The notes beneath the pieces are model-generated. The model searched no databases. It was given only the letters and a program-made list of their open reading frames with translations, and was not told the origin of the DNA. Below, one piece after another: positions 34,317 through 43,014 of a stretch of DNA of 64,000 nt. Numbering within the stretch: the stretch's first letter is position 1; every line of letters starts with the position of its first letter. Position numbers and translations under genes: made by a program. The stretch spans positions 3,472,001 through 3,536,000 of the forward strand of contig NZ_CP018139.1 in NCBI RefSeq assembly GCF_001886615.1, written 5' to 3'. Origin of the DNA: Halomonas aestuarii (lineage in GTDB: Bacteria; Pseudomonadota; Gammaproteobacteria; Pseudomonadales; Halomonadaceae).

Positions 34317-34350
34317 CGAAAACGCCCGCCCCGGTTAGCCGGGGCGGGCG
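34317..34350 (-). terminator. Rho-independent terminator after mmsA
   Basis: On the minus strand CGCCCGCCCCGG pairs with CCGGGGCGGGCG around CTAA, then TTTTCG. It lies 43 bases after the mmsA stop. It also lies in the upstream region of the VOC gene, so that gene has its own promoter. Confidence 0.88.
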
Positions 34351-34392
34351 TGGTCGTCAGCGTCTCGCGTCGGCTATCTATCTGGGAAAACC

Positions 34393-35880
34393 CTAGGACG
34401 GGAAGCTGAACTGGGCGCTCTCCTGGGCGCTGCGCTTGGGCCAGCGCTGGGAGACCGACTTGCGGCGGGTGTAGAAGCGCACGGCATCCGGGCCGTAGGC
34501 GTGCAGGTCGCCGAACAGCGAGTCCTTCCAACCACCGAAGCTGTGGAAGGCCACCGGTACCGGCAACGGCACGTTGATGCCCACCATGCCGACCTCGATG
34601 GCGTCGCTGAAGCGGCGCCCGGCCTCGCCGTCGCGGGTGAACACGCAGGTGCCGTTGCCGTACTGGTGGGCGTTGATCAGCGCGATGGCCTCCTCGAAGG
34701 TCTCGACGCGCACCACGCACAGCACCGGGCCGAAGATCTCGTCGCGATAGATGCTCATCTCCGGGGTGACCCGGTCGAACAGGGTCGCGCCGAGGAAGTA
34801 GCCGGGCGAGCTGTCGACCAGCGGGTGGGTGCGGCCGTCGACCACCAGCTCGGCGCCGGCGGTGGCCCCCTGCTCGATGTAGCCTGCGACCTTGTCGCGC
34901 TGGCCGGCGTTGATCAGCGCGCCCATGTCGAGGCCCTTCTCGGTGCCGGGGCCGATCCTGAGTTCGCGGGCCTGGCCGGCCAGGCGCTCGACCAGGGCGT
35001 CGGCGGTCTCATCGCCCACGCACACGGCCACCGAGATCGCCATGCAGCGCTCGCCGGCGCTGCCGTAGGCGGCGCCGATCAGGGTGCTGGCGGCATTGTC
35101 CAGATCCGCGTCGGGCAGCACCACGGCATGGTTCTTGGCCCCGCCGAGGGCCTGCACGCGCTTGCCCTGGCGGGTGCCGCCCTCGTAGATCTTGCGCGCC
35201 ACCGGGGTGGAGCCGACGAAGGAGAGCGCGCGGACCTCCGGCGCCTCGATCAGCGCGTCGACGGCCTCGCGATCGCCGTGCACCACGCTGAACAGCCCCT
35301 CGGGCAGGCCCGCCTCGTCGAGCAGCTCGGCCATCTTCACGGCCGCCGAGGGCGCCTGCTCGGAGGGCTTCAGGATGAAGGCGTTGCCGCAGGCCAGCGC
35401 CATCGGATACATCCACAGCGGCACCATGGCCGGGAAGTTGAAGGGCGTGATGCCGGCGACGATGCCCAGCGGCTGGTGGTTCGACCAGGTGTCGATGCCC
35501 GGGCCGGCATTGTGGGAGTACTCGCCCTTGAGCAGCTCCGGCACGCCGCAGGCGTACTCGACGTTCTCGATGCCGCGCTTGAGCTCGCCCATGGCGTCTT
35601 CCAGCACCTTGCCGTGCTCCTCGCTGACCAGCGCGCAGATCTCGTCGGCATCGCGCTCGAGCAGGGTCTTGAAGCGGTACATCACCTGGGCGCGCCGGGC
35701 CGGCGGCGTGTCGCGCCAGGCGGGCTGGGCCTCGCGGGCGGCCTCGATGGCGTGCTGCACGGTGCCGGTATCGGCCATGGCCACGCAGCGCACCGGCTCG
35801 GCGGTGGCCGGGTTCAGCACCTCGAGGGTGCGTTCGCTGGCGACGGCATTTCCGGCGATGTGATGGTTCAGGGTCTGCAT
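34393..35880 (-). CDS. mmsA: CoA-acylating methylmalonate-semialdehyde dehydrogenase
   Basis: This 495-residue aldehyde dehydrogenase superfamily member has the MmsA features: NHQPLGIVAGITPFNFPAMV, FVGSTPVARKIYEGG, the general-base-region QALGGAKNHAVVLPDAD, and the catalytic Cys in SAGERCMAISVAV. MmsA oxidises methylmalonate or malonate semialdehyde with CoA and NAD to propionyl-CoA or acetyl-CoA, as in valine, beta-alanine and DMSP-derived 3-hydroxypropionate breakdown (DddC is an MmsA homologue). It is the last gene of the operon with the M24 enzyme and the oxygenase, 69 bases after the former. Confidence 0.93.
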   Translation of the reverse strand: MQTLNHHIAGNAVASERTLEVLNPATAEPVRCVAMADTGTVQHAIEAAREAQPAWRDTPPARRAQVMYRFKTLLERDADEICALVSEEHGKVLEDAMGELKRGIENVEYACGVPELLKGEYSHNAGPGIDTWSNHQPLGIVAGITPFNFPAMVPLWMYPMALACGNAFILKPSEQAPSAAVKMAELLDEAGLPEGLFSVVHGDREAVDALIEAPEVRALSFVGSTPVARKIYEGGTRQGKRVQALGGAKNHAVVLPDADLDNAASTLIGAAYGSAGERCMAISVAVCVGDETADALVERLAGQARELRIGPGTEKGLDMGALINAGQRDKVAGYIEQGATAGAELVVDGRTHPLVDSSPGYFLGATLFDRVTPEMSIYRDEIFGPVLCVVRVETFEEAIALINAHQYGNGTCVFTRDGEAGRRFSDAIEVGMVGINVPLPVPVAFHSFGGWKDSLFGDLHAYGPDAVRFYTRRKSVSQRWPKRSAQESAQFSFPS

Positions 35881-35949
35881 CGGGGAATGACTCCAACCTT
35901 GGGTCGTGTTCTCGGTGCGGGGTTCGTCGTTCGGGTCCGTCGCGCGCGG

Positions 35950-37233
35950 TCAGACCTGGCGGCCCAGCAGGGCCTCGTCGAAGGGATAGCGGGAGAGCTT
36001 CTCGATGCCGGTCTCGGTCACCAGCACCTCCTCCTCGAGCTTGACGCCGTCGGCGGCGCCGACCTCGCCGATGTAGCTCTCCACCGAGACCACCATGCCC
36101 GGCTCCAGGATGCCGTCCTTGGAGAAGCGATCGAAGTCCATGTGGTGGGCGACCAGCGGTGTCTCGCCGTGCATGCCGACACCGTGGATGATCGACGGGT
36201 AGCGGCGGTCCAGGAAGCGCTCGGGGATCTTCCAGGCGTTTTCAGCGATCTCGCGGTAGCTCATGCCGGGCTTGAGGATCGACATGTTGTGATGCACCTG
36301 GTCGTAAGCCATCTGGTAGAGGCTCTGCTGGTAGGCGCTGGGGCGGCCCGGCCCGACGTGGAAGGTGCGCGAGAAGTCGGAGTAGTAGCCGTGGCAGCCG
36401 ATGGTATCGGTGTCGAGGGCGATCAGCTCGCCGGGACGCACCACGCGGTCGCTGGCCTCATTGAACCAGGGGTTGGTGCGCGGCCCGGACGACAGCAGGC
36501 GCGTCTCGATGAACTCGCCGCCCTGCTGGATGACGTTGCCGTAGAGGATGGCGAACAGCTCGGTCTCGGTGATCCCCGGCTTGATGGCGGCCTCCACCTC
36601 GGCCACCGCTGCCTCTGAGCCGGCCATCGACTGGGCCAGGCAGGCGATCTCCTCCGGGGTCTTGATGCGCCGGCAGTGCAGAGTGTCCTGCATGCAGTCG
36701 AAGACCTCGAGGCCCTGGGCCTCCAGCGAGCGGGCCAGGTTCAGCGCGCAGCGGTCCAGGCCGATCTTCTTGTTACCGCGGCCGTGCTCCTCCATCAGCT
36801 CGGCGATCTCGACGCCGAAGGGATCGGAGGAGAGGTTGTCGCGCTGGTTGACCGCCGACCAAACCACCTTGGAGGTGCGCGACTCGTCGATAGTCTCGAG
36901 CCAGGTGGAGACGTGGGCGCTGCCCGGGTACTCGAAGAGGATCACCGGGCCCTCGAGCGGCACGAAGATGTAGCGGGTGGAGTTGCGCAGGAAGTAGCCG
37001 AACATGTTGCGCGAGCCGGTGGCGTAGCGCTGGTTGTAGGGGTCGAACAGCACCACGGCGCCGTAGCCCTGCTCGGCCATCATCGCCCGCAGGCGCTGAA
37101 GGCGCCCGGCGCGAAGCTGCACCGGGTCGAAGGCGGTGGGGATGCTGTCGCCATTACCTACCGGGGCAGAAGGCACCACCGGGATGGAAGCGGGTTCGTT
37201 GTCGGTCAGGCGTTCGAAGTCGACGATGCTCAT
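35950..37233 (-). CDS. M24-fold metalloenzyme, DddP-like but missing the DddP catalytic Asp
   Basis: The product is 427 residues. It has an N-terminal creatinase-like domain and a C-terminal pita-bread domain. GGEFIETRLLSSGPRTNPWF and the ending LSRYPFDEALLGR closely match the DMSP lyase DddP of roseobacters. All six metal ligands of the family are present (Asp274, Asp276, Asp286, His350, Glu385, Glu400). At the position of the DddP catalytic Asp (six residues after the ligand His, as I recall from structural work) there is Gly356 in GVGMHGE. It is therefore a DddP-like relative, perhaps a hydrolase or lyase for another zwitterion. The ATG at 37233 is preferred over a GTG at 37239. Confidence 0.85.
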   Translation of the reverse strand: MSIVDFERLTDNEPASIPVVPSAPVGNGDSIPTAFDPVQLRAGRLQRLRAMMAEQGYGAVVLFDPYNQRYATGSRNMFGYFLRNSTRYIFVPLEGPVILFEYPGSAHVSTWLETIDESRTSKVVWSAVNQRDNLSSDPFGVEIAELMEEHGRGNKKIGLDRCALNLARSLEAQGLEVFDCMQDTLHCRRIKTPEEIACLAQSMAGSEAAVAEVEAAIKPGITETELFAILYGNVIQQGGEFIETRLLSSGPRTNPWFNEASDRVVRPGELIALDTDTIGCHGYYSDFSRTFHVGPGRPSAYQQSLYQMAYDQVHHNMSILKPGMSYREIAENAWKIPERFLDRRYPSIIHGVGMHGETPLVAHHMDFDRFSKDGILEPGMVVSVESYIGEVGAADGVKLEEEVLVTETGIEKLSRYPFDEALLGRQV

Positions 37234-37296
37234 GGTCACGTTCTCTGTGGATTCGCGGGAAATTCGAGGTATGTCGGGGTGGAGGCGTCGCAGCCC

Positions 37297-38178
37297 TCAG
37301 TCGGCCAGGCTGTCGCTGCGCTCCATGCCTTCCTCGAGCAGGCGCTCGTGCACGGGGGCCATGCGCCCGAAGATGCGCCGGGCGCGCTCGGGGCGACCGA
37401 TGAAGCCCGGCTCCTTGGCATAGGCGAAGATCACGGTGTGGCGCTCCTTGTCGCCCTCCACCGGGGTCACCCGGTGCAGCGAGTAGCGGCCGAAGAAGAT
37501 CTGCAGGTCGCCCGGCTGCAGGTCGAGGGCCTTGAGTCGCGACCGGTCACCGTCGATGACCCGCTCGACTTCCTCGAAGTTCTCGCCCTTGGGGCTGCGG
37601 ATGCCCGGAGCGTACTCGAAGCGCCCGCCGCCATGCGACTGGCGAGTCATCATGGTGACGATGAACTCGTTGGTGTCGTAGTGCCAGGGGTGCTGGCAGC
37701 CCTCCCGCAGCACGTTGACGACCAGGTCGGCCAGGGGATCGGCATACTGGTAGATCTCGTCCATGCCCACCACGCTGGCGATGAACTGCTGGAACCCGGT
37801 GTGGGAATAGACCTGGCGGATGATGGTGTCGTCATCGATGCGGTCGCCGGCGACGAAGCCGTTGGTGCGATCGTCGAAGCGGTTCTTGGGGTGCGAGGCC
37901 TGCAGGCTCGGGTCACCGTCGCTGTTGTAGGGGTTGGTCTCGGTCTGGTTGTAGTGCGCCTGCGGCGACAGCCGTTCGGTCTCGCGCTCCAGCCGCGCCA
38001 GGGCCTCGTCGGGGACGAACCCCTTGAGCACCACGCAGCCGTCCAGGCCGAGCTGTTGCCGGCACTCGGCGATCAGTTCACGTCCGCGGTCACCCTCCAG
38101 GTGGTGGATCGGGTAACGTTCCAGGTCGATCAAACCGTGAAGTGAGGTATCGTCTTCCTGAATGCGGGTGCTGTGCAT
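37297..38178 (-). CDS. HalD/ArpA-type 2-oxoglutarate and Fe(II)-dependent oxygenase
   Basis: The product is 293 residues. The iron site is HxD-type: His166 and Asp168 in PWHYDTNEF, with distal His235 in YSLHRVTP and the 2-oxoglutarate Arg246 in KERHTVIF. The sequence style (SHGGGRFEYAPGIRSP) is that of the HalD/BesD and ArpA group acting on free amino acids and small amines. Because Asp168 is present it should hydroxylate rather than halogenate. It is first in the operon with the M24 enzyme and mmsA, and diverges from a LysR gene 105 bases away. GGCAGGAG lies upstream of the ATG. Confidence 0.86.
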   Translation of the reverse strand: MHSTRIQEDDTSLHGLIDLERYPIHHLEGDRGRELIAECRQQLGLDGCVVLKGFVPDEALARLERETERLSPQAHYNQTETNPYNSDGDPSLQASHPKNRFDDRTNGFVAGDRIDDDTIIRQVYSHTGFQQFIASVVGMDEIYQYADPLADLVVNVLREGCQHPWHYDTNEFIVTMMTRQSHGGGRFEYAPGIRSPKGENFEEVERVIDGDRSRLKALDLQPGDLQIFFGRYSLHRVTPVEGDKERHTVIFAYAKEPGFIGRPERARRIFGRMAPVHERLLEEGMERSDSLAD

Positions 38179-38283
38179 GTCTCTGCTCCTGCCTGATCAA
38201 TGACGTATGGACAGGGTAGAGAGGGGAGTTTGATAATAGAAATGAATGGTTCAGATACAACGCATTGCAAGGGCTCATAGATC

Positions 38284-39168
38284 ATGGACACCGACCTGCT
38301 CCGCGCCTTTGTCACGGTGGCCGAGTGCGAGGGCTTCAGCGCCGCCGGCAAGATCCTGCATCGCACCCAGTCGGCGGTCAGCCTGCAGATCAAGAGGCTC
38401 GAGGACCAGATGGGCGAATCGCTGTTCGAACGCACCAGCCGCAGCGTGGTGCTGACCACGCCGGGGGGCCGCCTGCTGCCCTACGCCCGCCATATCCTCA
38501 AGTTGCAGGACGAGGCGCACCGCGTGATGGGGGTGGAGCGCCAGGGCGAGCTGATCCGCCTGGGGACCTCGGAGGAACAGGCCAGCACCTACCTGCCGGA
38601 GCTGCTGCCGCGCTTCGCCGCCCTCCATCCCGAGGTGCGCCTCGAGGTGATGTGCGGCATCAGCGGCTCGCTGGTGCATGATTTCCAGGAGGGCCTGCTG
38701 GACGCCGCCCTGGTGGTGCGCCACGGCCCGACCCAGACCGGGCAGCTGCTGGGGCGAGAGCCCATGGTGTGGGTGGTAGCCGAGGGCGCTTCCCTCGCCG
38801 ACTGGGAGACCCTGCCGCTGGCCCTCAACCCGGAGGGTTGCATCTTCCGGGCCCATGCCTTCGCGGCGCTCGGCACGTCGGAGTGGCGCTGGGACGTCCG
38901 CTACTCCAGCCAGTCGCCCACCGGCATCAACCTGCCGGTGCAGGCGGGCCTGGCGGCCACGGTCAAGACACCGCGCAGCGTCCCCGACGGCTGCCGCATC
39001 GTTGGCGACGACGAGGGCCTCCCTCCCCTGGGGCATGTCGAGATCGAACTTCATCGCACCCCGGGCCACGCCAGCGATGCCTTCACCGCCTTCTGCGACG
39101 AGCTGGAGGCGATCGTCACCGGCAACGCCGCCCTGGAATCCTTCGACTACGTGGCGGGCGACGGCTGA
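38284..39168 (+). CDS. LysR family transcriptional regulator of the oxygenase/M24/mmsA operon
   Basis: The product is 294 residues. The helix-turn-helix spans FVTVAECEGFSAAGKILHRT and QSAVSLQIKRLEDQMGESLF; the effector domain follows. It is transcribed divergently from the oxygenase, the classical LysR arrangement, and the 105-base gap holds both promoters. A decayed copy of its N-terminal part is present at 39680-39895. The inducer is likely the operon's substrate or an intermediate. Confidence 0.92.
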   Translation: MDTDLLRAFVTVAECEGFSAAGKILHRTQSAVSLQIKRLEDQMGESLFERTSRSVVLTTPGGRLLPYARHILKLQDEAHRVMGVERQGELIRLGTSEEQASTYLPELLPRFAALHPEVRLEVMCGISGSLVHDFQEGLLDAALVVRHGPTQTGQLLGREPMVWVVAEGASLADWETLPLALNPEGCIFRAHAFAALGTSEWRWDVRYSSQSPTGINLPVQAGLAATVKTPRSVPDGCRIVGDDEGLPPLGHVEIELHRTPGHASDAFTAFCDELEAIVTGNAALESFDYVAGDG

Positions 39169-39197
39169 ACGGGCAAGCCCGGCGACAGGCAACGAAA

Positions 39198-39220
39198 AGA
39201 CCCCGGCGCTGCCGGGGTCT
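39198..39220. terminator. Bidirectional terminator between LysR and acidic-protein genes
   Basis: AGACCCCGGC pairs with GCCGGGGTCT around GCT. On the minus strand TTTTCGTT follows, and it lies between two converging genes. Confidence 0.85.
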
Positions 39221-39245
39221 CGATCCACCTCACGACCGGTGAAGG

Positions 39246-39539
39246 TTATTCCTGACTGGCGGCATCCACGCCGCTGTCCGGTGCGACCTCGCCCTCGTCC
39301 AGGGACGCATCGTCCGGGCTTTCGACATCCACCTCATTGGCGCTGTCGACACCGCCATCCTCGACCACGGCCCCGTCTCTCAGGAGAGCGTCATCGGGGG
39401 ATGCCATCTCGCTGACCTCGTTCGCGGAGTCAACGCCGGTCGGGTCGGCCATGTCCTCGTTGTGATCCTCGGCCAGGGCGGCGCCCGACATCATCAGCAG
39501 CAGCGTCAGGGCTGAGGCAAGGATCACGTTGCGCGTCAT
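39246..39539 (-). CDS. Secreted acidic protein with internal repeats
   Basis: The 97-residue product has a Sec signal peptide (TRNVILASALTLLLMMSGAA, cleavage near ALA-ED). The mature part is very acidic and built from repeats beginning GVDSANEV and containing SPDDA: residues ~35-62, ~63-89 and a short GVDAASQE end. The Asp/Glu-rich makeup fits an exported protein of a halophile. No family is recognised. It may bind cations or mineral surfaces, but nothing in the sequence shows this directly. Confidence 0.72.
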   Translation of the reverse strand: MTRNVILASALTLLLMMSGAALAEDHNEDMADPTGVDSANEVSEMASPDDALLRDGAVVEDGGVDSANEVDVESPDDASLDEGEVAPDSGVDAASQE

Positions 39540-39679
39540 GATGAACCTCTCATTCCATGAATGGCTTTTTCATGCATCCGCAATCCTATACGAATGCTAT
39601 ACACAACCTGTCCAAAAGTTGGATAGGCCGCAACCCCATCGTCCTCGGGGTACCACGACGCCCCCTGCGACAATGCACC

Positions 39680-39895
39680 GACCTCCAGAGTTCCAGACAG
39701 GCGGGCATCGCCCGCGAATCCCTGTACAAACGCACCAGCCGCAGCGCAGCGTTGACCATGCCGGGTGGCCGCCTGCTGCTCTGCTAGCCATATCCTCAAG
39801 CAGCAGGACGAGTTGCGCTGCGTGACGGGGGGGAAGCGCCAGGGCGAGCTGATTGGATGGAGAACCGCAGAGGAGCCAGCGAGCACCTCACTCTC
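39680..39895 (+). pseudogene. Decayed copy of the LysR gene at 38284
   Basis: The plus strand reads ESLYKRTSRSAALTMPGGRL then a stop, matching ESLFERTSRSVVLTTPGGRL of the intact LysR. The DNA keeps recognisable similarity to about 39895 (CATATCCTCAAG, CGCCAGGGCGAGCTGAT) despite stops and indels. It is a partial duplication of the regulator that has lost function. The rest of 39540-40086 shows no gene; the last 100 bases must carry the promoter of the GGDEF/EAL gene. Confidence 0.75.
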
Positions 39896-40086
39896 CCAGT
39901 AGAGATCACCGTGCTTGCGACGGTTGAGAAGCTCGCCCCGAGGCGGCGTCGAGGCTGGCATCACCGGATGGATGCAATGCCGAAGGAGGGTTAGAAAAGC
40001 GGTGAAAAAATCGCAGGAATAGGGTCGTATGTTAGGACGAACGGATCTAAGTTGTTCGTGAGGTACTTTTCCACAGGAATAACAAG

Positions 40087-41769
40087 ATGCTTCCCACCAG
40101 TGCCCAAGGGAACGACTCCTGGCCGACACGTGCCGTTCGCTGTCTCTCGCAGTGCAGCCATCCCATTCGATGGGCCCTGATTGCCCTCCTGCTGGGCCTT
40201 AGCGCCTGGACCGTCCTTGCCACGGGAGGAACCGCCTACGCGTATCCCTACATCATGCTGATCCCGGTATTGATCGCCGCCTCCTGGTATGCCTTGCCGG
40301 GGGCCCTGGTCACGGCCCTCGCGGCAGGCATCCTGATGGCGTACATGCCCCAGGACGCGGCCCTGGGAAGCGTGCAAACCACCTACAACTACTGGCTGAG
40401 AATCGCCTTCTATCTGCTGCTGGGGGGACTCGCCGGCTGGCTGTTCCATCTGCGGCGCCGTTCCTTCGCCACCCACAGGAGCATCGCCCGCACCGACCAT
40501 CTGTCGGGCCTGGCCAATCAGGTGGCGCTCGATGAGGATCTGGAACAGTGCCTGTCATCGTCGTCTCGGGCCACCGGTACGACCGCGGTGATCCAGGTGA
40601 AGGTCACCGACATGGCGGACGTCATCGAGGCCCTGGGCCTGAGAGCGGCCGATGAACTGGTCGTCGAGATGAGTCAGCGGCTCGCTCGGTCGGTGCGCAA
40701 GGGAAGCAGCCTCTACCGTCTCGGCCCGGATGAACTGGCCCTGGTCGTGACCGATATCGAGCGGAAGGATCTCGACGCCATCACCCGCCGACTGGTCGAG
40801 GTCGGCGAAGAGAGCGTGCTGATCCATCAGGTGCCTGTGCGTGTGCAACTGGCCATGGGCACTGCCATCTCGGAAGGCAACAGCAAGACCGCCACGGAGC
40901 TGCTTCGACAGGCACGCACGGCCCTCATGGCGGCCGTCCGGCAGCGGCGTGACCATGCCCATTTCAGCCCCACCTTCGATCAATCCACCCTGGCGTCGCT
41001 CAAACTGATCGCCCGGGTACGTGACGGTTTGGCCGCCAGGGAGTTCGAGCTGCATTACCAGCCCAAGATCTGTCTGGCGGATGGCCGGGTGACGGGCTGC
41101 GAGGGCCTGATCCGATGGCGCGGAGATGGCGACAGCCTGATACCGCCCGGCGCATTCATGCCCAAGGTGGAACAGACGTCGCTGATTGGCCCGATCTCCT
41201 ACTTCGTGGTGCAGGCCGCCGGCGCCTTTTCCCTGCACACCGGGAGCGAGGATACGATTGCCATCAACCTGTCGGTGCATAACCTTCACGACGAGCAGAT
41301 ACATGACCTTCTGCGGCAGCTGATCGAGCAGAATGGCGTGCGACCCGACCGCCTCGAGGTGGAGATCACCGAACACGCCCTGATCGGTGACCTGGAGGAG
41401 GCGCGCAGCGCGATCCAGCGCATTCGCGATCTCGGTATCGGCGTGAGTCTCGATGACTTCGGGACCGGCTACGCCTCGTTCGAGTACCTGCAGCACCTGC
41501 CGCTGACGGGCCTCAAGATCGATCGGGCCTTCGTGACTCAGCTGGAGGGCAATGAGCCAGCGCGCAGGTTGATGGCCTGCATGATCGATGTCGGCCACGC
41601 CCTGGGCCTGGAAGTGACGGCGGAGGGCGTGGAAACCCGCGAGCAGGCCGATATCCTGCGCCAGCTGGGCTGTGACCTGGCCCAGGGGTTCCTCTACACG
41701 CCCGCCCTTCCCGACTCGGAATACCAGGGCTGGTGCCGGCGCCATGCAGAGGCGCTGGGTCATTCCTGA
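40087..41769 (+). CDS. GGDEF/EAL protein: degenerate cyclase domain, likely active c-di-GMP phosphodiesterase
   Basis: The product is 560 residues. Four to five N-terminal membrane helices (to ~residue 120, no periplasmic sensor domain of note) lead to a GGDEF-like domain whose signature is YRLGPDELAL, too altered for diguanylate cyclase activity. The EAL domain (from ~305) keeps its catalytic residues: EGL in GCEGLIRWR, Asn in INLSVHN, Glu in VEITEHAL, Asp-Asp in LDDFGTGYAS, Lys in LKIDRAF and Glu in EGVETREQ. Degradation of c-di-GMP to pGpG is the expected activity. The stop overlaps the convergent AraC gene by ten bases. Confidence 0.9.
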   Translation: MLPTSAQGNDSWPTRAVRCLSQCSHPIRWALIALLLGLSAWTVLATGGTAYAYPYIMLIPVLIAASWYALPGALVTALAAGILMAYMPQDAALGSVQTTYNYWLRIAFYLLLGGLAGWLFHLRRRSFATHRSIARTDHLSGLANQVALDEDLEQCLSSSSRATGTTAVIQVKVTDMADVIEALGLRAADELVVEMSQRLARSVRKGSSLYRLGPDELALVVTDIERKDLDAITRRLVEVGEESVLIHQVPVRVQLAMGTAISEGNSKTATELLRQARTALMAAVRQRRDHAHFSPTFDQSTLASLKLIARVRDGLAAREFELHYQPKICLADGRVTGCEGLIRWRGDGDSLIPPGAFMPKVEQTSLIGPISYFVVQAAGAFSLHTGSEDTIAINLSVHNLHDEQIHDLLRQLIEQNGVRPDRLEVEITEHALIGDLEEARSAIQRIRDLGIGVSLDDFGTGYASFEYLQHLPLTGLKIDRAFVTQLEGNEPARRLMACMIDVGHALGLEVTAEGVETREQADILRQLGCDLAQGFLYTPALPDSEYQGWCRRHAEALGHS

Positions 41770-42803
41770 GGACGCGCCCTCCCGTCCGGGAGGCCGTCGT
41801 CGGCGCCTGCCGCCCCTGGCCCGTCGTCGGCCCGAGGAAGCGTATGGTGTCGGGCCATCCTCGGCGACATCCCGTAGCGGGCCTTGAAGGCGCGGGCGAA
41901 GCTGGAACCGGACGTGAACCCGCAGGCCAGCCCCACCGAGAGGATGTCCCGCTCCGTCTCCGCGAGCAGCCGCCAGGCCCGCTCGAGGCGCAGCGTCAGA
42001 TACCACGCCCGCGGGGAGCTGCCGAGGTGCCGCTCGAAGAGGCGCTGGAGCTGACGCAGGGAGACCCCGCTGCGCCGGGCCACCTCGGCGAGCGGCAGGG
42101 GCGTCTCCTGGTGGCGTTCCATCAGGGCGACCGCTTCCACCAGGCGGCGATGATGCACGCCCAGCCGCCTCGCCAGGGTCATGCGCTGCTGGTCACCCCG
42201 GGTGCGAATCCGCTCGTGGATCAGCTGCTCCGAGACATCGATGGCCAGTCGCGTCCCGTGACGACGGGCGATCACCGCCAGCGCCATGTCCATGGCGGCC
42301 GTGCCGCCGGCACAGGAGAAGCGCCGCTCCCCCAGCTCGAAGAGTTCGTCGGAGGTCTCGATGGCCGGGAAGCGCTCCTGGAAGGCGGGCAGGCTTTCCC
42401 AATGCAGGGTGACCCGCTCCCCCGCCAGCAGGCCCGCCTCGGCCAGCAGGAACCCGCCGGTATCGAGTCCGCCCAGCACGCAGCCGGCCTGGTCCAGCCG
42501 GTGCAACCAGGCCATCAGGGGACGGCTCAGGGTGTCCTCGGGGCCGAAGCCGCTGCACACCGCCAGCGACGGCAGATGATGCACCTCGCCGATGGCACGG
42601 TCGGCCAGCAGGGTCATGCCGTTGGAGGCCGTGACCGGCGCGCCGTCCTCGCTGATCAGCTGCCAGTCGAACAGCGGCCGCGCCGCGATCCGGTTGGCGA
42701 TGCGCAGCGGCTCCACGGCCGAGAAGAAGGCCATCATCGAGAAACGCGGCAGCAGCAGGAAGCCCACGGCTTCGGGCAGCAGCCCGTGATAGTCCAGGCG
42801 CAA
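41760..42803 (-). CDS. GATase-like AraC family regulator (GbdR/CdhR/SouR group)
   Basis: The product is 347 residues. Residues ~1-190 form a DJ-1/PfpI-type domain (VGFLLLPRFSMMAFFSAVEP; the elbow Cys in VCSGFGPE), and ~215-315 two AraC helix-turn-helices (LAEVARRSGVSLRQLQRLFE, SVGLACGFTSGSSFARAFKA). This group controls quaternary-amine catabolism (glycine betaine, carnitine, dimethylglycine, sarcosine). No target gene lies beside it, but the osmolyte transporter and the M24/oxygenase operon are within 13 kb. The start TTG at 42803 has AGGAGG six bases upstream; an ATG nearby is out of frame. Confidence 0.9.
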   Translation of the reverse strand: MRLDYHGLLPEAVGFLLLPRFSMMAFFSAVEPLRIANRIAARPLFDWQLISEDGAPVTASNGMTLLADRAIGEVHHLPSLAVCSGFGPEDTLSRPLMAWLHRLDQAGCVLGGLDTGGFLLAEAGLLAGERVTLHWESLPAFQERFPAIETSDELFELGERRFSCAGGTAAMDMALAVIARRHGTRLAIDVSEQLIHERIRTRGDQQRMTLARRLGVHHRRLVEAVALMERHQETPLPLAEVARRSGVSLRQLQRLFERHLGSSPRAWYLTLRLERAWRLLAETERDILSVGLACGFTSGSSFARAFKARYGMSPRMARHHTLPRADDGPGAAGADDGLPDGRARPQE

Positions 42804-43014
42804 GTCATGCCTCCTGTCGGCCCCGCCGCGAAGCACAACGAGGCGCGGCGGGGGGATGCGTGTCCACGCCCCCGAGGATACTCGCTGATCCTCGTGCCAT
42901 CACACCCCCCGTCGATCAGGCCGGGCGAGGCGGTCTCCCTGGGCGGTGACCCTCGCGCCACCGGTGCCTCGCCGCCTAGACTGAAGCCAGATAAACCACT
43001 GCGAGGTTCTTACC

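Noticed and set aside
35950..37233. Assignment as ectoine hydrolase DoeA or as true DMSP lyase DddP
   Set aside because: Sequence blocks match DddP rather than DoeA, and no doeB-like deacylase is nearby; the DddP catalytic Asp is Gly.
34501..38145. Plus-strand frames of 705 and 489 codons
   Set aside because: They are antisense shadows of mmsA, the M24 gene and the oxygenase; Ala/His/Leu/Gly-rich with no family.
37297..38178. Assignment as a BesD/HalD-type halogenase
   Set aside because: The iron-binding Asp168 is present, whereas halogenases of this fold have Gly or Ala there; hydroxylase fits better.
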